A stretch of 64,000 bases of DNA from Pseudomonas viridiflava (GCF_900601905.1 NZ_UWFA01000137.1:372001-436000); one strand, 5' to 3'. Shown: positions 25,362-34,971, numbered from the stretch's first letter. The notes: generated from the sequence alone by a model not told the origin. Program-made: numbers and translations.

Positions 25362-25853
25362 ATGAGCGCACTGGTTGGCGTGATCATGGGCTCCAAGTCC
25401 GATTGGTCCACCCTTAGCCACACCGCCGATATGCTGGAAAAGCTAGGCATTCCGTACGAAGTCAAAGTGGTGTCTGCACACCGCACGCCGGATTTGCTGT
25501 TCCAGTATGCCGAAGAGGCCGAAGCACGCGGCATCGAAGTGATCATCGCCGGTGCTGGCGGTGCTGCTCACTTGCCGGGCATGTGTGCGGCCAAGACTCA
25601 CCTGCCGGTGCTGGGCGTTCCGGTGCAGTCGTCCATGCTCTCGGGCGTCGACTCCCTGCTGTCCATCGTGCAGATGCCTGCTGGCATTCCGGTGGCAACC
25701 CTGGCGATCGGCAAGGCAGGCGCGATCAACGCGGCATTGTTGTCGGCCAGCATTCTGGGCGCCAAGCACCCGCAATTTCACGCGGTGTTGAAGAAATTCC
25801 GCACTGAACAGACAGACAGCGTCCTGGACAATCCAGACCCACGCGACGCCTGA
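25362..25853 (+). CDS. purE: N5-carboxyaminoimidazole ribonucleotide mutase
   Basis: The 163-residue protein begins [17 protein letters not shown], the class I PurE phosphate-binding motif, then [18 protein letters not shown] and [14 protein letters not shown]. It converts N5-CAIR to CAIR in purine synthesis. The ATG at 25362 has GAGG seven bases upstream; an ATG 15 bases earlier is less likely. purK starts ten bases after its stop, forming the usual purE-purK operon. Confidence 0.97.
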   Translation: MSALVGVIMGSKSDWSTLSHTADMLEKLGIPYEVKVVSAHRTPDLLFQYAEEAEARGIEVIIAGAGGAAHLPGMCAAKTHLPVLGVPVQSSMLSGVDSLLSIVQMPAGIPVATLAIGKAGAINAALLSASILGAKHPQFHAVLKKFRTEQTDSVLDNPDPRDA

Positions 25854-25863
25854 GGTTTTTCGC

Positions 25864-26946
25864 ATGAAGATCGGTGTAATCGGTGGCGGCCAGTTGGGTC
25901 GCATGTTGGCCCTGGCAGGAACCCCGCTGGGCATGAATTTCGCCTTTCTGGATCCTGCGCCAGACGCCTGCGCCGCTGCATTGGGCGAGCATCTGCGTGC
26001 TGACTACGGCGACCAGGATCATTTGCGCCAACTGGCCGATGAAGTCGATCTGGTGACCTTCGAATTCGAAAGCGTGCCTGCCGAAACCGTCGCCTTCCTG
26101 TCGCAGTTCGTGCCCGTTTACCCGAGCGCCGACGCCTTGCGCATCGCCCGTGATCGCTGGTTCGAGAAGAGCATGTTCAAGGACCTGGGCATTCCGACGC
26201 CTGAATTCGCCGATATCCAGTCGCAAGCCGACCTTGACGCTGCGGTCGCCGCCATCGGCCTGCCTGCGGTACTCAAGACACGCACGCTGGGTTATGACGG
26301 CAAGGGCCAGAAGGTCCTGCGCAGTGCAGCTGATGTGGCTGGAACGTTTGCCGAGCTTGGCAGTGTTGCCTGCTTGCTGGAAGGCTTCGTGCCGTTCAGC
26401 GGTGAAGTTTCGCTGATCGCCGTGCGCGCTCGTGATGGTGAGACCCGTTTCTACCCGCTGGTGCACAACACCCACGACAACGGCATCCTGCGCATTTCCA
26501 TCGCCAGTACCGATCACCCGTTGCAGGGGTTGGCCGAGGATTACGCCGGGCGCGTGCTCAAGCAGCTGGATTATGTGGGCGTATTGGCCTTCGAGTTCTT
26601 TGAAGTCGACGGCGGCCTGAAAGCCAACGAAATCGCCCCGCGCGTGCACAACTCCGGGCACTGGACCACCGAAGGCGCCGAATGCAGCCAGTTCGAAAAC
26701 CACCTTCGGGCGGTTGCGGGCTTGCCATTGGGCTCCACGGCCAAGGTCGGCGAAAGCGCCATGCTCAACTTCATCGGTGAAGTGCCTGCGGTGGAAAAAG
26801 TCGTCGCCATTGATGATTGCCACCTGCATCACTACGGCAAAGCCTTCAAGGCTGGTCGCAAAGTAGGCCACGCCACGGTTCGCAGCGCTGATCGCGAAAC
26901 GCTGGACCGTCAGGTGAAGCTGGTTGAGGCATTGATCAAAAACTGA
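25864..26946 (+). CDS. purK: N5-carboxyaminoimidazole ribonucleotide synthase
   Basis: The 360-residue ATP-grasp enzyme starts MKIGVIGGGQLGRMLALAG. It has KTRTLGYDGKGQKVL near residue 138, the substrate motif EVSLIAVRARDGE and NEIAPRVHNSGHWTTEGAE with the metal-binding Glu/Asn. It makes N5-CAIR from AIR, ATP and bicarbonate, the substrate of PurE. It is the second gene of the operon. Confidence 0.97.
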   Translation: MKIGVIGGGQLGRMLALAGTPLGMNFAFLDPAPDACAAALGEHLRADYGDQDHLRQLADEVDLVTFEFESVPAETVAFLSQFVPVYPSADALRIARDRWFEKSMFKDLGIPTPEFADIQSQADLDAAVAAIGLPAVLKTRTLGYDGKGQKVLRSAADVAGTFAELGSVACLLEGFVPFSGEVSLIAVRARDGETRFYPLVHNTHDNGILRISIASTDHPLQGLAEDYAGRVLKQLDYVGVLAFEFFEVDGGLKANEIAPRVHNSGHWTTEGAECSQFENHLRAVAGLPLGSTAKVGESAMLNFIGEVPAVEKVVAIDDCHLHHYGKAFKAGRKVGHATVRSADRETLDRQVKLVEALIKN

Positions 26947-26956
26947 TCAATGGTTG

Positions 26957-27021
26957 CTGTAGGAGCTGCGAAAGGGGTACGTCTGACACTCCGCTTTCGC
27001 AGCTTTCGGCAGCACCTACAG
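26957..27021. repeat. REP-type palindromic repeat (family C)
   Basis: ctgtaggagctgcgaaaggg starts at 26957 and its inverted partner, ctttcgcagctttcggcagc, leads into acctacag ending 27021. It follows the purK stop by about ten bases. Confidence 0.65.
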
Positions 27022-27130
27022 ATTTGTCCCAGCCCACGCATTGAACCATTCCAACACCCCACCTCTCTGATAGCGTGTTGCCAATAGCCGACTAAGCTGT
27101 GGCATATCATTTATTGAGAGGGAAAACGGC

Positions 27131-27379
27131 ATGGGTATTATCGGAACCATCTTCATTGGCTTGATCGTTGGCCTGCTGGCGCGTTTCCTGAAGCCGGGCG
27201 ATGACAGCATGGGTTGGATCATGACCATTCTGTTGGGTATCGGCGGTTCGCTGGCGGCCACGTATGGCGGTCAGGCTCTGGGTATCTATCAGGCAGGCGA
27301 AGGCGCGGGCTTCCTGGGCGCGCTGATTGGTGCAATCGTGCTGCTGGTGATTTACGGTCTGATCAAAAAGAAAAGCTGA
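27131..27379 (+). CDS. YeaQ/YmgE (GlsB) family small membrane protein
   Basis: This 82-residue protein has three hydrophobic segments: GIIGTIFIGLIVGLLARFLK, WIMTILLGIGGSLAATYGG and FLGALIGAIVLLVIYGLIKK. These are the transglycosylase-associated/GlsB family pattern. It is an inner-membrane protein often induced by stress; its biochemical role is not established. gagagg lies upstream of the ATG. It stands alone between purEK and the DUF3299-like gene. Confidence 0.88.
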   Translation: MGIIGTIFIGLIVGLLARFLKPGDDSMGWIMTILLGIGGSLAATYGGQALGIYQAGEGAGFLGALIGAIVLLVIYGLIKKKS

Positions 27380-27468
27380 TCTCTACTGGCCCTCTGCGTT
27401 CTCGGTGCGCAGGGGGCTAGAATGTCGGGCTGCTGTTCAAACCCTTCCATTTCTTGCCGAGCCTGTCG

Positions 27469-28002
27469 ATGCGCCGTCTTCTCGTTTTAACCCTGCTGCT
27501 GATCTGCGGCACTGCTCATGCTGAAATTCCTGAAACCGACTGGCTGGACCTGATGCCCAAATCAGACCAGAAAGCCCTGGAAGCCATGCCCGATATCGAC
27601 CACAACTCCCCGGAAGCTCAAGGGACGTTCGATAGCAAAGGTGGCCTGAAACAAAGCAAGGGTTTACCCGCCGTCATGTATTCGGCCAAAACCGTACCGG
27701 CCATGAATGACAAGGAAGTACGTCTGGGGGGTTATCCGGTTCCGCTGGAGACCGACGCCAAAGGCCGCAGCACGCTGTTTTTCCTGGTGCCATACCCAGG
27801 CGCCTGCATCCACGTTCCGCCACCGCCACCGAACCAACTGGTATTGGTGCGCTTCCCAAAAGGCCTGAAGATCGAAGACATCTACACACCGCTGTGGGTG
27901 GTGGGCAAGCTGAAGGTCGAGAAAGTCAGCAATGACCTGGCCGATGCGGCCTACGCCATGGACGCCGAGAAGGCGCGGGTGGTGGTTGAGGCGGATTTGT
28001 AG
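27469..28002 (+). CDS. DUF3299-like periplasmic protein
   Basis: The 177-residue protein starts MRRLLVLTLLLICGTAHA, a signal peptide with an AHA cleavage site. The mature part contains TDWLDLMP, the LGGYPVPLE segment and FFLVPYPGACIHVPPPPPNQ, the hallmark of the DUF3299 family of exported proteins, sometimes found near metal or lipoprotein transport genes. Function is unknown. A TTG at 27454 is a possible earlier start, but the ATG gives a cleaner signal peptide. Confidence 0.82.
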   Translation: MRRLLVLTLLLICGTAHAEIPETDWLDLMPKSDQKALEAMPDIDHNSPEAQGTFDSKGGLKQSKGLPAVMYSAKTVPAMNDKEVRLGGYPVPLETDAKGRSTLFFLVPYPGACIHVPPPPPNQLVLVRFPKGLKIEDIYTPLWVVGKLKVEKVSNDLADAAYAMDAEKARVVVEADL

Positions 28003-28023
28003 GGCAGGCTGAAAACGCAAGAC

Positions 28024-28114
28024 CTGTTGGAGCTCACCGAGGTTACGAGGCCAGCGATTGCGGTGTATCAGGCGCGCCGCCATCGCTGCCTCGCGCTGCT
28101 CGTGAGCTCCTACA
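28024..28114. repeat. REP doublet (family B, decayed)
   Basis: ctgttggagctcaccga at the left and gctcgtgagctcctac at the right match the family B ends at 12262 and 19623, but with several differences and an internal ggttacgagg change. It lies between convergent genes. Confidence 0.6.
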
Positions 28115-28120
28115 AAAAAA

Positions 28121-29029
28121 TCAGTCTTCCGACAAAGACTCAGCCCACACACTCAGCGCCAGCACGTGCATCTCTTCCGGCGCCAGGGTCACGATGTCGT
28201 CCAGTACGTTGGCGGTTTCGACGCAGACCATGCGCTGCCATCCATCGGCGGCCATGTCGTTGAAGGTTTTGGTTTTCTCGGTCCATGGGTTCCACACCAC
28301 CGCAGACTTTGAGCCGCTGGTGCAGATGTGGATTTTACGCTGCCATTGCGGGTCGACGATGCTCAGCATGTCCGGCGTGTCGAGATAGATGCGGTCAGTC
28401 TCGCCAGCAAATTGCACTTCGCCGGATTGCTTGCGCTCTTCCCAGTTTTCCAGGGTTTCAACGTAGCTCAGACCATCAAGGCCTTTGATGCTGATTTCCC
28501 GCACATCGCTGACTGCGAAATAACTGTGCAGCGCCTGGCTGAAGCTCACGGTTTCGGTGCCGGAGTTATAGCTGACCAGGCTCACGTTCAGGGCTTCATC
28601 CAGGCGGATGCTCAGTTTCAGCGCCACGTTGTGTGGCCAGCCCGGCAGTTGACCTTCCGTCTTGGGTTGAATGAATTCAACGATCAGCGCGTCGTCGTCC
28701 TCACCCATGCCCATCAGTTCCCAATCAATGGCACGGACTTCACCGTGGGCCTTGGCAGGCTCGCTGTTGTCATGCATTGCCTGCACGCTGGCTGGGTTGC
28801 GTTCCAGGTTGCCAAACCATGGCCAGCAGATCGGCATGCCGCCACGAATCGCCTTGCCTTTTTTGAAGGCGGCGTCCGGATTGGACCAGATCAGCGGCTG
28901 CTGCCCGGCACGCTGGTAACTGACGATGTGCGCACCTTGTTGGGCGACCACGAGCTCGGCATCGCCGTGGCTGATGCGCCAGCAGTTCAGCTCATCGATG
29001 GTGACGGATTCAACTTGGGGCGTAGGCAT
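28121..29029 (-). CDS. D-hexose-6-phosphate mutarotase (aldose 1-epimerase family, YeaD-like)
   Basis: The 302-residue protein begins PTPQVESVTIDELNCWRI and has QQGAHIVSYQRAG, IRGGMPICWPWFGN with HGEVRAIDW, SQALHSYFAVSDV and the late catalytic region NPWTEKTKTFNDMAADGW. This is the YeaD-type glucose-6-phosphate 1-epimerase arrangement. It would interconvert alpha and beta anomers of sugar phosphates. The ATG at 29029 has GAGAG seven bases upstream; an ATG at 29047 is the alternative. Confidence 0.88.
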   Translation of the reverse strand: MPTPQVESVTIDELNCWRISHGDAELVVAQQGAHIVSYQRAGQQPLIWSNPDAAFKKGKAIRGGMPICWPWFGNLERNPASVQAMHDNSEPAKAHGEVRAIDWELMGMGEDDDALIVEFIQPKTEGQLPGWPHNVALKLSIRLDEALNVSLVSYNSGTETVSFSQALHSYFAVSDVREISIKGLDGLSYVETLENWEERKQSGEVQFAGETDRIYLDTPDMLSIVDPQWQRKIHICTSGSKSAVVWNPWTEKTKTFNDMAADGWQRMVCVETANVLDDIVTLAPEEMHVLALSVWAESLSED

Positions 29030-29108
29030 AAATAAACTCTCAAACAAAGACTAAGACAAATGGACCGTGTCCAGGTCGGGGAGTTTACCTGTTATCGACG
29101 CACTGTTT

Positions 29109-29197
29109 TGTTGGAGCGAGGCTTGCCCGCGAAAAGTGCACTGCATTAATACAGGCAAACCGCGTTATCGTTCTTCGCGGGCAAGCCTCGCTCCAAC
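29109..29197. repeat. REP doublet (family D)
   Basis: Perfect 24-bp arms: the left begins GTTGGAGCGAGGCTTGCC (29109-29132) and the right ends GGCAAGCCTCGCTCCAAC (29174-29197), with a 41-bp centre. It lies between two leftward genes. Confidence 0.8.
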
Positions 29198-29208
29198 GGA
29201 CTCTGCGT

Positions 29209-29610
29209 CTACCGCCGTGCTGGCACGGACCGGGTACGCCCACTGCCATCAATGGCAACGAACACAAACACCGCTTCGGTGACTTTGCGCCATTCGCTTG
29301 ACAGCGGGTCGTCGCTCCAGACTTCGACCATCATCTGGATGGAGCTGCGGCCTATTTCCAGCGCCTGGGTGTAGAAGGACAGCTGTGCACCGACGGCCAC
29401 AGGCACCAGAAAGGCCATGCGGTCGATGGCAACCGTCGCCACGCGTCCACCGGCGATCTTACTCGCCATGGCGGTGCCAGCCAAGTCCATCTGGGAAACC
29501 AGCCAGCCGCCGAAAATATCGCCGAAGCCGTTGGTTTCACGGGGTAATGCAGTGATTTGCAAGGCCAGATCGCCTTGCGGAATTGGATCTTCTTGTTCGA
29601 GCTCGATCAT
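29209..29610 (-). CDS. YciA-type acyl-CoA thioesterase (hot-dog fold)
   Basis: The 133-residue protein begins IELEQEDPIPQGDLALQI and has NGFGDIFGGWLVSQMDLAGT, the hot-dog helix with the active-site Asp, and RMAFLVPVAVGAQLSFY. It is typical of acyl-CoA thioester hydrolases of the YciA/BACH group. It releases CoA from acyl-CoAs in the cytoplasm; chain preference is unknown. The ATG at 29610 has GAGG upstream. It stands alone, divergent from the MFS gene. Confidence 0.9.
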   Translation of the reverse strand: MIELEQEDPIPQGDLALQITALPRETNGFGDIFGGWLVSQMDLAGTAMASKIAGGRVATVAIDRMAFLVPVAVGAQLSFYTQALEIGRSSIQMMVEVWSDDPLSSEWRKVTEAVFVFVAIDGSGRTRSVPARR

Positions 29611-30085
29611 GCCTAGGGTGCCTCTGACCCATGACTCTTGGTATTTTTGCCGCGGTTGACAGGCGCCATTCAAAACCAACTACGTGAACATTCGATGTTC
29701 AGCATGCGGCGATGCACCTGAAGGGGAAACTCTGCGAAAGCGACTGTAATAACAGCTGATTTCGCACAGCAGCCCCTGACTGACGGCGGTGCGCTACATT
29801 TCGACACAGCCGACAGCTATTTGACGACCGGCGAGTATATCGGGCGATGCGTCATGAAACGACCATTGGGTACTGATTTCGACGATATACGCATCACCCT
29901 GTGTGCTTTTTGAAACAATTTGCTATCGTGCCGGACCCGATGCGGCGGCATGACTGCCTGTATCACGCAATTTTGGTGCCTATCGGCACTTTTGCTCTGG
30001 ACTAATGCTGTTGCAGGCCACCCCTTCGCAACCTGCTTTACTGTCGCGAACCCTATAAAGAGAAGCCCCCTTAGAGAAGCTTTCC
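29611..30085. other. Divergent spacer between thioesterase and MFS genes
   Basis: This 475-bp spacer must hold both promoters. A near-Pho-box half (ctgtaat near 29743) has no convincing partner. Short open frames here lack ribosome sites. I see no RNA gene, repeat or terminator. Confidence 0.4.
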
Positions 30086-31378
30086 ATGTCCACTGTGCCT
30101 TCAAGTACTGCGCAGCCTTCGCGGCCGCTGACCCGCAACGATTACAAGACCCTGTCGCTTTCGGCATTGGGTGGTGCGCTGGAGTTTTACGACTTCATCA
30201 TCTTCGTCTTCTTCGCGGCGGTAGTCGGTAAACTGTTTTTCCCTGTGGATATGCCTGAATGGCTGCGCATGATGCAGACCTTCGGAATTTTCGCGGCCGG
30301 TTACCTGGCACGTCCTCTGGGCGGCATCATCATGGCGCACTTCGGCGATCTGCTGGGGCGCAAGAAAATGTTCACCCTGAGCATCTTCATGATGGCGGTT
30401 CCGACCCTGATCATGGGTTTGCTGCCGACCTACGCCCAGATCGGCATTTGGGCGCCGATCCTGCTGTTGCTGATGCGCGTGATTCAGGGCGCAGCCATCG
30501 GCGGTGAGGTTCCGGGCGCCTGGGTGTTCGTCTCTGAGCACGTTCCTGCGCGCAACGTTGGCTATGCCTGCGGCACCCTGACCTGTGGCCTGACGGCCGG
30601 CATTTTGCTGGGCTCGCTGATGGCGACGTTCATCAACAGCATTTACACCCCGGTTGAAGTGGCCGATTACGCATGGCGCATTCCGTTCCTCGTGGGTGGG
30701 GTATTTGGGCTGTTGTCGGTGTATCTGCGCCGCTGGTTGCACGAAACTCCGGTGTTCGCTGAGCTGCAACTGCGCAAGGCGCTGGCCGAAGAAGTCCCGC
30801 TCAAATCAGTGCTGCGTGACCATCGTGGCGCAATCGCCATTTCGATGCTCCTGACCTGGTTGCTGTCGGCCGGGATCATCGTGGTCATCCTGATGACGCC
30901 AACCATTCTGCAGAGCGCCACTTTCGGCTTCACGGCGGCGGTGGCCTTGAAGGCCAACAGCCTGGCAATCGTGTTCCTGAGCCTGGGCTGCATTGGCTCC
31001 GGCGCTCTGGCGGACCGGTTTGGCGCGGGTCGAGTGTTCCTCGTGGGTTGTCTGGGCCTGTTGATCAGCTCGTGGACGCTTTATCACTCACTGCCTACTC
31101 ACCCTGACTGGCTGTTCCCGCTATACGCCGTCACCGGTCTGTTCGTTGGCGTGATCGGCGCGGTGCCGTACGTGATGGTCAAGGCCTTCCCGGCGGTGGT
31201 GCGTTTCTCGGGCCTGTCGTTCTCCTACAACCTGGCCTACGCCATCTTCGGCGGCCTGACGCCGATGGTCGTGACCTACATGCTCAAGTCCAGCCCGATG
31301 GCACCTGCCTGGTATGTGGCGGCGCTGTGTGGTTTGGGGATGGTCATCGGGATTTACCTGATCTCGCAAAAACGCTGA
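30086..31378 (+). CDS. MFS transporter, metabolite:H+ symporter type
   Basis: The 430-residue protein has twelve predicted membrane segments with the MHS-type motifs GALEFYDFIIFVFFA at residues about 30-44, ARPLGGIIMAHFGDLLGRKK in loop 2-3, and RVIQGAAIGGEVPGAWVFVSE. Relatives carry organic acids or osmolytes (citrate, shikimate, proline/betaine); the substrate cannot be assigned. It lies directly before the phosphate operon and is separated from it by a terminator. Confidence 0.88.
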   Translation: MSTVPSSTAQPSRPLTRNDYKTLSLSALGGALEFYDFIIFVFFAAVVGKLFFPVDMPEWLRMMQTFGIFAAGYLARPLGGIIMAHFGDLLGRKKMFTLSIFMMAVPTLIMGLLPTYAQIGIWAPILLLLMRVIQGAAIGGEVPGAWVFVSEHVPARNVGYACGTLTCGLTAGILLGSLMATFINSIYTPVEVADYAWRIPFLVGGVFGLLSVYLRRWLHETPVFAELQLRKALAEEVPLKSVLRDHRGAIAISMLLTWLLSAGIIVVILMTPTILQSATFGFTAAVALKANSLAIVFLSLGCIGSGALADRFGAGRVFLVGCLGLLISSWTLYHSLPTHPDWLFPLYAVTGLFVGVIGAVPYVMVKAFPAVVRFSGLSFSYNLAYAIFGGLTPMVVTYMLKSSPMAPAWYVAALCGLGMVIGIYLISQKR

Positions 31379-31413
31379 TCCCCGCCGCTGGACACACGTG
31401 CTCGCAGCATTTG

Positions 31414-31450
31414 AAGGCCACTCCCCGTGAAAGGGGCGTGGCCTTTCATT
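31414..31450 (+). terminator. Rho-independent terminator after the MFS gene
   Basis: aaggccac (31414-31421) plus cccc pairs with gggg plus gtggcctt (31438-31445), a long stem with one internal mismatch, followed by tcatt. It insulates the MFS gene from the pst promoter. Confidence 0.7.
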
Positions 31451-31453
31451 CAA

Positions 31454-31482
31454 TTGTCACAATCAATTCATAGAGTCGTCAC
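31454..31482 (+). promoter_or_regulatory. Pho box upstream of pstS (three 7-bp repeats)
   Basis: TTGTCAC (31454-31460), AATTCAT (31465-31471) and TCGTCAC (31476-31482) are spaced by exactly four bases, the PhoB direct-repeat pattern (consensus CTGTCAT). AATACT at about 31492-31497 is a -10 candidate ten bases downstream, so PhoB would substitute for the -35. Confidence 0.8.
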
Positions 31483-31541
31483 ATGGGCCGCCAATACTCG
31501 GGGCCAACGGACCTATTTTTTGACCTCGCTCGGAGCAAGGT

Positions 31542-32537
31542 ATGAAGCTCAAACGTTTGATGACTGCACTGACCTTTGTTGCCGCCGGTGTTGCCAGTGC
31601 TCAGGCAATGGCTGCCATTGACCCGGCGATCAAGCCGTACGTGAAGACATCGGGCGTTTCGGGCAACCTGTCCAGCGTGGGCTCCGATACCCTGGCCAAC
31701 CTCATGACCTTGTGGGCCGAGGCCTACAAGAAACAGTACCCGAGCGTGAATATCCAGATCCAGGCGGCGGGTTCTTCCACTGCGCCGCCCGCCCTTACTG
31801 AAGGCACTGCCAACCTCGGCCCAATGAGCCGCAAGATGAAGGACGGCGAATTGTCGGCCTTCGAACAAAAACACGGCTACAAGCCCACCGCCATTCCGGT
31901 TGCCGTCGATGCGCTGGCCATCTTTGTGCACAAGGACAACCCGATCAAGGGCCTGACCATGGCGCAAGTGGACGCGATCTTTTCTTCCACCCGGCTGTGT
32001 GGCGCCAAAGCTGACGCCAAGACCTGGGGCGCTGTGGGCATTACCGGCGATCTGGCCAACAAACCAATTCAGCTGTTCGGGCGCAATTCGGTGTCCGGCA
32101 CTTACGGTTATTTCAAGGAAGAAGCGCTGTGCAAAGGCGACTTCAAGGCCAACGTCAATGAGCAGCCCGGTTCGGCATCGGTGGTCAGCTCCATCAGCAG
32201 TTCGCTGAACGGCATTGGCTACTCGGGTATTGGTTATAAAACGTCCAGCGTGCGCACCGTGCCGCTGGCCAGGAAAGAAGGCGGCGAGTTCGTCGAAGAC
32301 AACGAAGCCAACGCCTTGAACGGCACTTACCCGCTGTCGCGTTTCCTCTATGTCTACGTCAACAAGGCCCCGAACAAACCCCTGGCACCGCTGGAAGCCG
32401 AGTTCGTGAAGTTGGTGCTGTCCAGGCAGGGGCAGGAAGTGGTCATGAAGGATGGCTACATTCCGCTGCCGTCGCGCGTCGTCACCAAGGCTCTGGCGGA
32501 TCTGGGCCTGCAGGAAGGCGCGGTAGCCGGGAAATAA
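31542..32537 (+). CDS. pstS: Phosphate ABC transporter substrate-binding protein
   Basis: The 331-residue protein has a signal peptide ending SAQAMAA. Phosphate-binding segments [29 protein letters not shown] and [19 protein letters not shown] follow, the last being a classic PstS anion site. It binds inorganic phosphate in the periplasm for the Pst importer. A three-repeat Pho box lies 60 bases upstream. It is followed at 158 bases by pstC, which has its own Pho box. Confidence 0.95.
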   Translation: MKLKRLMTALTFVAAGVASAQAMAAIDPAIKPYVKTSGVSGNLSSVGSDTLANLMTLWAEAYKKQYPSVNIQIQAAGSSTAPPALTEGTANLGPMSRKMKDGELSAFEQKHGYKPTAIPVAVDALAIFVHKDNPIKGLTMAQVDAIFSSTRLCGAKADAKTWGAVGITGDLANKPIQLFGRNSVSGTYGYFKEEALCKGDFKANVNEQPGSASVVSSISSSLNGIGYSGIGYKTSSVRTVPLARKEGGEFVEDNEANALNGTYPLSRFLYVYVNKAPNKPLAPLEAEFVKLVLSRQGQEVVMKDGYIPLPSRVVTKALADLGLQEGAVAGK

Positions 32538-32620
32538 CCAGCACTGCGGTGGCCGGGGATTGCATATGGCCACCTCCACTTTTCAGTCCGCTGCCAGGAA
32601 TACCGGTGGCGGGCTTTGCT

Positions 32621-32649
32621 GCGTCACCTTACTGTAATGTTTTTGTCAT
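32621..32649 (+). promoter_or_regulatory. Pho box upstream of pstC (three 7-bp repeats)
   Basis: GCGTCAC (32621-32627), CTGTAAT (32632-32638) and TTGTCAT (32643-32649) are separated by exactly four bases each. TAGGGT at 32660-32665 is a possible weak -10 ten bases further on. This would give pstCAB-phoU its own phosphate-regulated promoter independent of pstS. Confidence 0.8.
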
Positions 32650-32694
32650 ACAGCTCCGCTAGGGTGTGCGCATGTTGAACTGGCCAATTCTCCG

Positions 32695-34956
32695 ATGACT
32701 CAAAATTCACCCTCTCAGCGCATTGATTTCAATACGCCGGAGTTGCAGCGCAAGCGTCGCGTGCGCGCCTTCAAGGACCGCCTGACCCGCTGGTATGTGG
32801 CCGTCGGCGGCCTTGCCGTGCTTGCTGCCATCACCTTGATCTTCTTTTACCTGGCTTATGTGGTCGCGCCTTTGTTTCAGGGTGCCAGCCTGAGCGTGCA
32901 AACCCCGCTGCAGCCGGCCTGGATCAACGATGCAGGCAAGCCGTTGATGCTGGCCGTCGAAGAGCAGAATCAGGTTGGCATGCGCGTCTCCGACAAGGGC
33001 GAAGCGATCTTTTTCAGTCTTGGTGACGGTACTGAACTCAAGCGCTTTGGCTTGCCGCTCCCTGATGGCGTGAGCGTGACCTCTATAGGTCAGGATCAAC
33101 CCGGTACGCCGTTAGTGGCGCTGGGTTTGTCCAATGGTAAGGTGCTCGCGTTTCGGCATAACTATTTGGTCACGTATCCGAACAACCGGAAAACCATCAC
33201 ACCGACCCTTGCCTGGCCCTATGGCGAAACGCCGCTGGTGCTGGATGATCAGGGTCGCGCCCTGGAGCACGTCAGCCTCAACGCCAACGGGGAAACCCTG
33301 CTGATCGCAGGTTCCACAGGGACACAGCTGCATGTTGTTTCCCTGGCGAACAAAGAGAACATGATGACCGGCGAGGTCACGCGCGAGCAGGAGCGCATCG
33401 AGCTGCCGCAAACCTCGTCGACGGTCAAAGCCATCTACATCGACCCTCGTCAGCAATGGTTATACGTGATCAATGGCCGCGCTCAGGCCGATGTGTTCAG
33501 CCTGCGTGACCGCACGCTCAACGGGCGCTACAAACTGCTTGAAGACGCCAATGCGGAAATCACCGCCAGCACCCAGCTGGTCGGCGGTATTTCGCTGATC
33601 ATCGGCAATTCCAAAGGCTCTATGGCCCAGTGGTTCATGGCGCGCGACGTGGATGAAGAGATGCGCTTCATGCATATTCGCGACTTCCAGATGGGCAAGG
33701 CACCGATTACCCAGATCACCGCCGAGCAACGCCGCAAAGGTTTCGTGGCGCTCGACGCTTCGGGCCAGCTTGGGGTGTTCCACAGCACCGCGCATCGCAC
33801 GTTACTGGTTGAACAAGTGGCGCCGGGGTCGGGAATTCTGGCCTTGTCACCACGCGCCGATCAGATACTGGTGGAGCAGGGTGGCGCGCTGCTGCCGATG
33901 ACCCTGAAAAATCCACACCCGGAAGTGTCCTGGAGCGCGCTGTGGGGCAAGGTCTGGTACGAAAATTACGATTCGCCGCAATATGTCTGGCAGTCCACGG
34001 CTTCCAACAGTGATTTCGAGCCCAAGCTGAGCCTCGCGCCGCTGACCTACGGCACACTCAAGGCGGCGTTCTACGCCATGTTGCTGGCCGCGCCGCTGGC
34101 GATCGCCGCGGCCATCTATACCGCTTACTTCATGGCGCCGACGATGCGTCGCAAGGTCAAGCCAGTGATCGAGCTGATGGAAGCCATGCCAACGGTTATC
34201 CTCGGGTTTTTCGCCGGGTTATTCCTGGCACCGTATCTGGAAGGCCACTTGCCGGGCGTTTTCAGCCTGTTGCTGCTGACGCCGATTGGCATTCTGCTCG
34301 CCGGTTTCGGCTGGAGCCGCATGCCTGACTCCATTCGCCTTCGGGTGCCGGACGGTTGGGAAGCCGCCATTCTGTTGCCGGTGGTGCTGCTGGTGGGCTG
34401 GTTTGCCCTGAGCATGAGCCCACATCTGGAGAACTGGTTCTTTGGCGGCGACATGCGCATGTGGATCTCCCACGACCTGGGCATCACCTATGACCAGCGC
34501 AACGCACTGGTTGTGGGCATCGCCATGGGTTTTGCGGTGATTCCCAATATCTACTCGATTGCCGAAGACGCCGTGTTCAGCGTGCCACGTGGCCTGACTC
34601 TGGGCTCGCTGGCGCTGGGCGCCACGCCGTGGCAGACCCTCACCCGCGTGGTGATCCTGACCGCCAGCCCGGGGATTTTCTCCGCATTGATGATCGGCAT
34701 GGGCCGTGCGGTCGGCGAGACCATGATCGTGCTCATGGCCACTGGCAACACGCCAATCATGAACATGAACCTGTTTGAGGGGATGCGCACGCTGGCAGCC
34801 AACGTGGCTGTGGAGATGCCTGAGTCGGAGGTGGGTGGCAGTCATTATCGGGTGTTGTTTCTGGCGGCGCTGGTGCTGCTGATCTTCACCTTTGTGATGA
34901 ACACCCTCGCAGAGCTGATCCGTCAGCGCCTGCGCAAGCAATACTCGTCCCTCTAA
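32695..34956 (+). CDS. pstC: Phosphate ABC transporter permease
   Basis: The 753-residue protein is far longer than E. coli PstC (about 319). After a membrane segment near residues 40-62 comes a periplasmic region of nearly 400 residues with repeating strand motifs (TPLVALGLSNGKVLAFRH, LLIAGSTGTQLHVVSL), suggesting a beta-propeller-like fold. The MetI-type permease domain fills about residues 450-753, with the EAA loop VPRGLTLGSLALGATPWQTL and RAVGETMIVLMATGN. It forms half of the phosphate channel. Extended PstC proteins are known in pseudomonads; the role of the extra domain is unclear. Confidence 0.93.
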   Translation: MTQNSPSQRIDFNTPELQRKRRVRAFKDRLTRWYVAVGGLAVLAAITLIFFYLAYVVAPLFQGASLSVQTPLQPAWINDAGKPLMLAVEEQNQVGMRVSDKGEAIFFSLGDGTELKRFGLPLPDGVSVTSIGQDQPGTPLVALGLSNGKVLAFRHNYLVTYPNNRKTITPTLAWPYGETPLVLDDQGRALEHVSLNANGETLLIAGSTGTQLHVVSLANKENMMTGEVTREQERIELPQTSSTVKAIYIDPRQQWLYVINGRAQADVFSLRDRTLNGRYKLLEDANAEITASTQLVGGISLIIGNSKGSMAQWFMARDVDEEMRFMHIRDFQMGKAPITQITAEQRRKGFVALDASGQLGVFHSTAHRTLLVEQVAPGSGILALSPRADQILVEQGGALLPMTLKNPHPEVSWSALWGKVWYENYDSPQYVWQSTASNSDFEPKLSLAPLTYGTLKAAFYAMLLAAPLAIAAAIYTAYFMAPTMRRKVKPVIELMEAMPTVILGFFAGLFLAPYLEGHLPGVFSLLLLTPIGILLAGFGWSRMPDSIRLRVPDGWEAAILLPVVLLVGWFALSMSPHLENWFFGGDMRMWISHDLGITYDQRNALVVGIAMGFAVIPNIYSIAEDAVFSVPRGLTLGSLALGATPWQTLTRVVILTASPGIFSALMIGMGRAVGETMIVLMATGNTPIMNMNLFEGMRTLAANVAVEMPESEVGGSHYRVLFLAALVLLIFTFVMNTLAELIRQRLRKQYSSL

Positions 34957-34971
34957 GGAAGGTAGCGGTAC

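Noticed and set aside
29735..29760. Possible Pho box before the MFS gene (ctgtaat with gctgatt)
   Set aside because: The second half matches poorly and the site is over 300 bases from the MFS start.
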